Shown piece by piece: positions 35,850 through 36,395 of a stretch of 36,395 nt of DNA. Within the stretch, counting starts at the first letter, position 1. Every line of letters starts with the position of its first letter. The stretch is from Candidatus Doudnabacteria bacterium RIFCSPHIGHO2_12_FULL_48_16 (GTDB taxonomy: Bacteria > Patescibacteriota > Doudnabacteria > UBA920 > O2-02-FULL-48-8). The stretch spans positions 395,146 to 431,540 of the forward strand of contig MFEY01000007.1 of the NCBI GenBank assembly GCA_001780035.1, read 5' to 3'. The notes beneath the pieces were generated by a model. The model searched no databases. It saw only the letters and a list, made by a program, of their open reading frames with translations, and was not told the origin of the DNA. The translations under genes were made by a program, and so were the position numbers.

Positions 35850-35878
35850 TTGACAATAGCGGCCAATAGGCCTATAAT
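35850..35878 (+). promoter_or_regulatory. Perfect consensus sigma70 promoter upstream of 16S rRNA
   Basis: TTGACA (35850-35855), 17 nt, TATAAT (35873-35878). Confidence 0.85.
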
Positions 35879-36007
35879 TTATTTACCATTAAAAACCTAA
35901 TAAAGGAGCCCCCAAAAAACACTTTGTTTTTAGAGCCAATTTCTTTTCCGCCAGAGGCGGATCCCGCTTCGCGGGAGATCCCACCGGACTATAAAGGGAT
36001 ATCAGGA

Positions 36008-36030
36008 AACACGAACAGCTCGTGTTTTTT
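36008..36030 (+). terminator. Intrinsic terminator-like hairpin in 16S leader
   Basis: AACACGA-ACAGC-TCGTGTT followed by TTTT. Confidence 0.65.
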
Positions 36031-36074
36031 ACATGCTAAAGGCTTTAGTGGCGCACTTTCCCAACTGAACAAGA

Positions 36075-36095
36075 CTCCGACGTAAAAAGTCGGAG
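36075..36095. repeat. CTCCGAC..GTCGGAG palindrome in 16S leader
   Basis: CTCCGAC-GTAAAAA-GTCGGAG. Confidence 0.7.
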
Positions 36096-36317
36096 CAAGT
36101 AAACTAATTTGTAACTAGTTTATTGAGAATAAGACTTCGTCAATATACTTTGATACTTTCCGTCCCGCCGTTGGCGGGACACAGGTTTTGCAAATGACCT
36201 GAACTAAAAAATATTTGCGCCAGCAATAGACACAGACTGTCGCGGACAGAAAAACGGACTAACGCGGAATTTGTTTTCCGAATTAGTCCGCGTAAAGTCT
36301 GTCACAGTCGAGTGTTA

Positions 36318-36395
<78 letters not shown>

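Overview
This 36.4 kb window reads like a chromosome segment from a Patescibacteria/CPR-type bacterium. That assignment is inference from gene order, small gene sizes, many starts without a Shine-Dalgarno (SD) sequence, and dispersed GC-rich palindromes. It holds mostly housekeeping genes: rodZ-like (5' truncated), recA, traR/dksA-like, lspA, ROK kinase, PRPP-synthetase-like, lexA, PUR-alpha/DUF3276, comM/yifB, galU, an orphan solute-binding protein, a tandem array of T4SS-pilin-like genes, ftsH, rnc, a short smc, dedA, cytidine deaminase-like, rpsP, khpA, trmD, rluD, rplS, sod, rny, ymdB, a methyltransferase, yraN, nusA, clpP, a lone receiver domain, and the first bases of a 16S rRNA gene. 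The most unusual observations are: (1) a tRNA gene with isoleucine-type acceptor stem, interrupted in its anticodon loop by a ~136-nt segment bounded by an imperfect inverted repeat that itself contains a complete tRNA-Ile(UAU); (2) a ~465-nt promoter- and terminator-bounded, hairpin-rich intergenic RNA candidate between recA and the traR-like gene; (3) a GC-rich minus-strand three-gene module (13.87-16.78 kb) of unrecognised membrane and soluble proteins with its own consensus promoter and strong SD sites; (4) a four-helix-bundle ORF whose start and stop codons lie inside ~24-nt flanking inverted repeats; (5) palindromic repeat families that have invaded coding sequence (RluD loop, S16 tail, ROK stop codon); (6) a ~710-aa SMC with no recognisable hinge. 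No CRISPR array or canonical transposase was seen.
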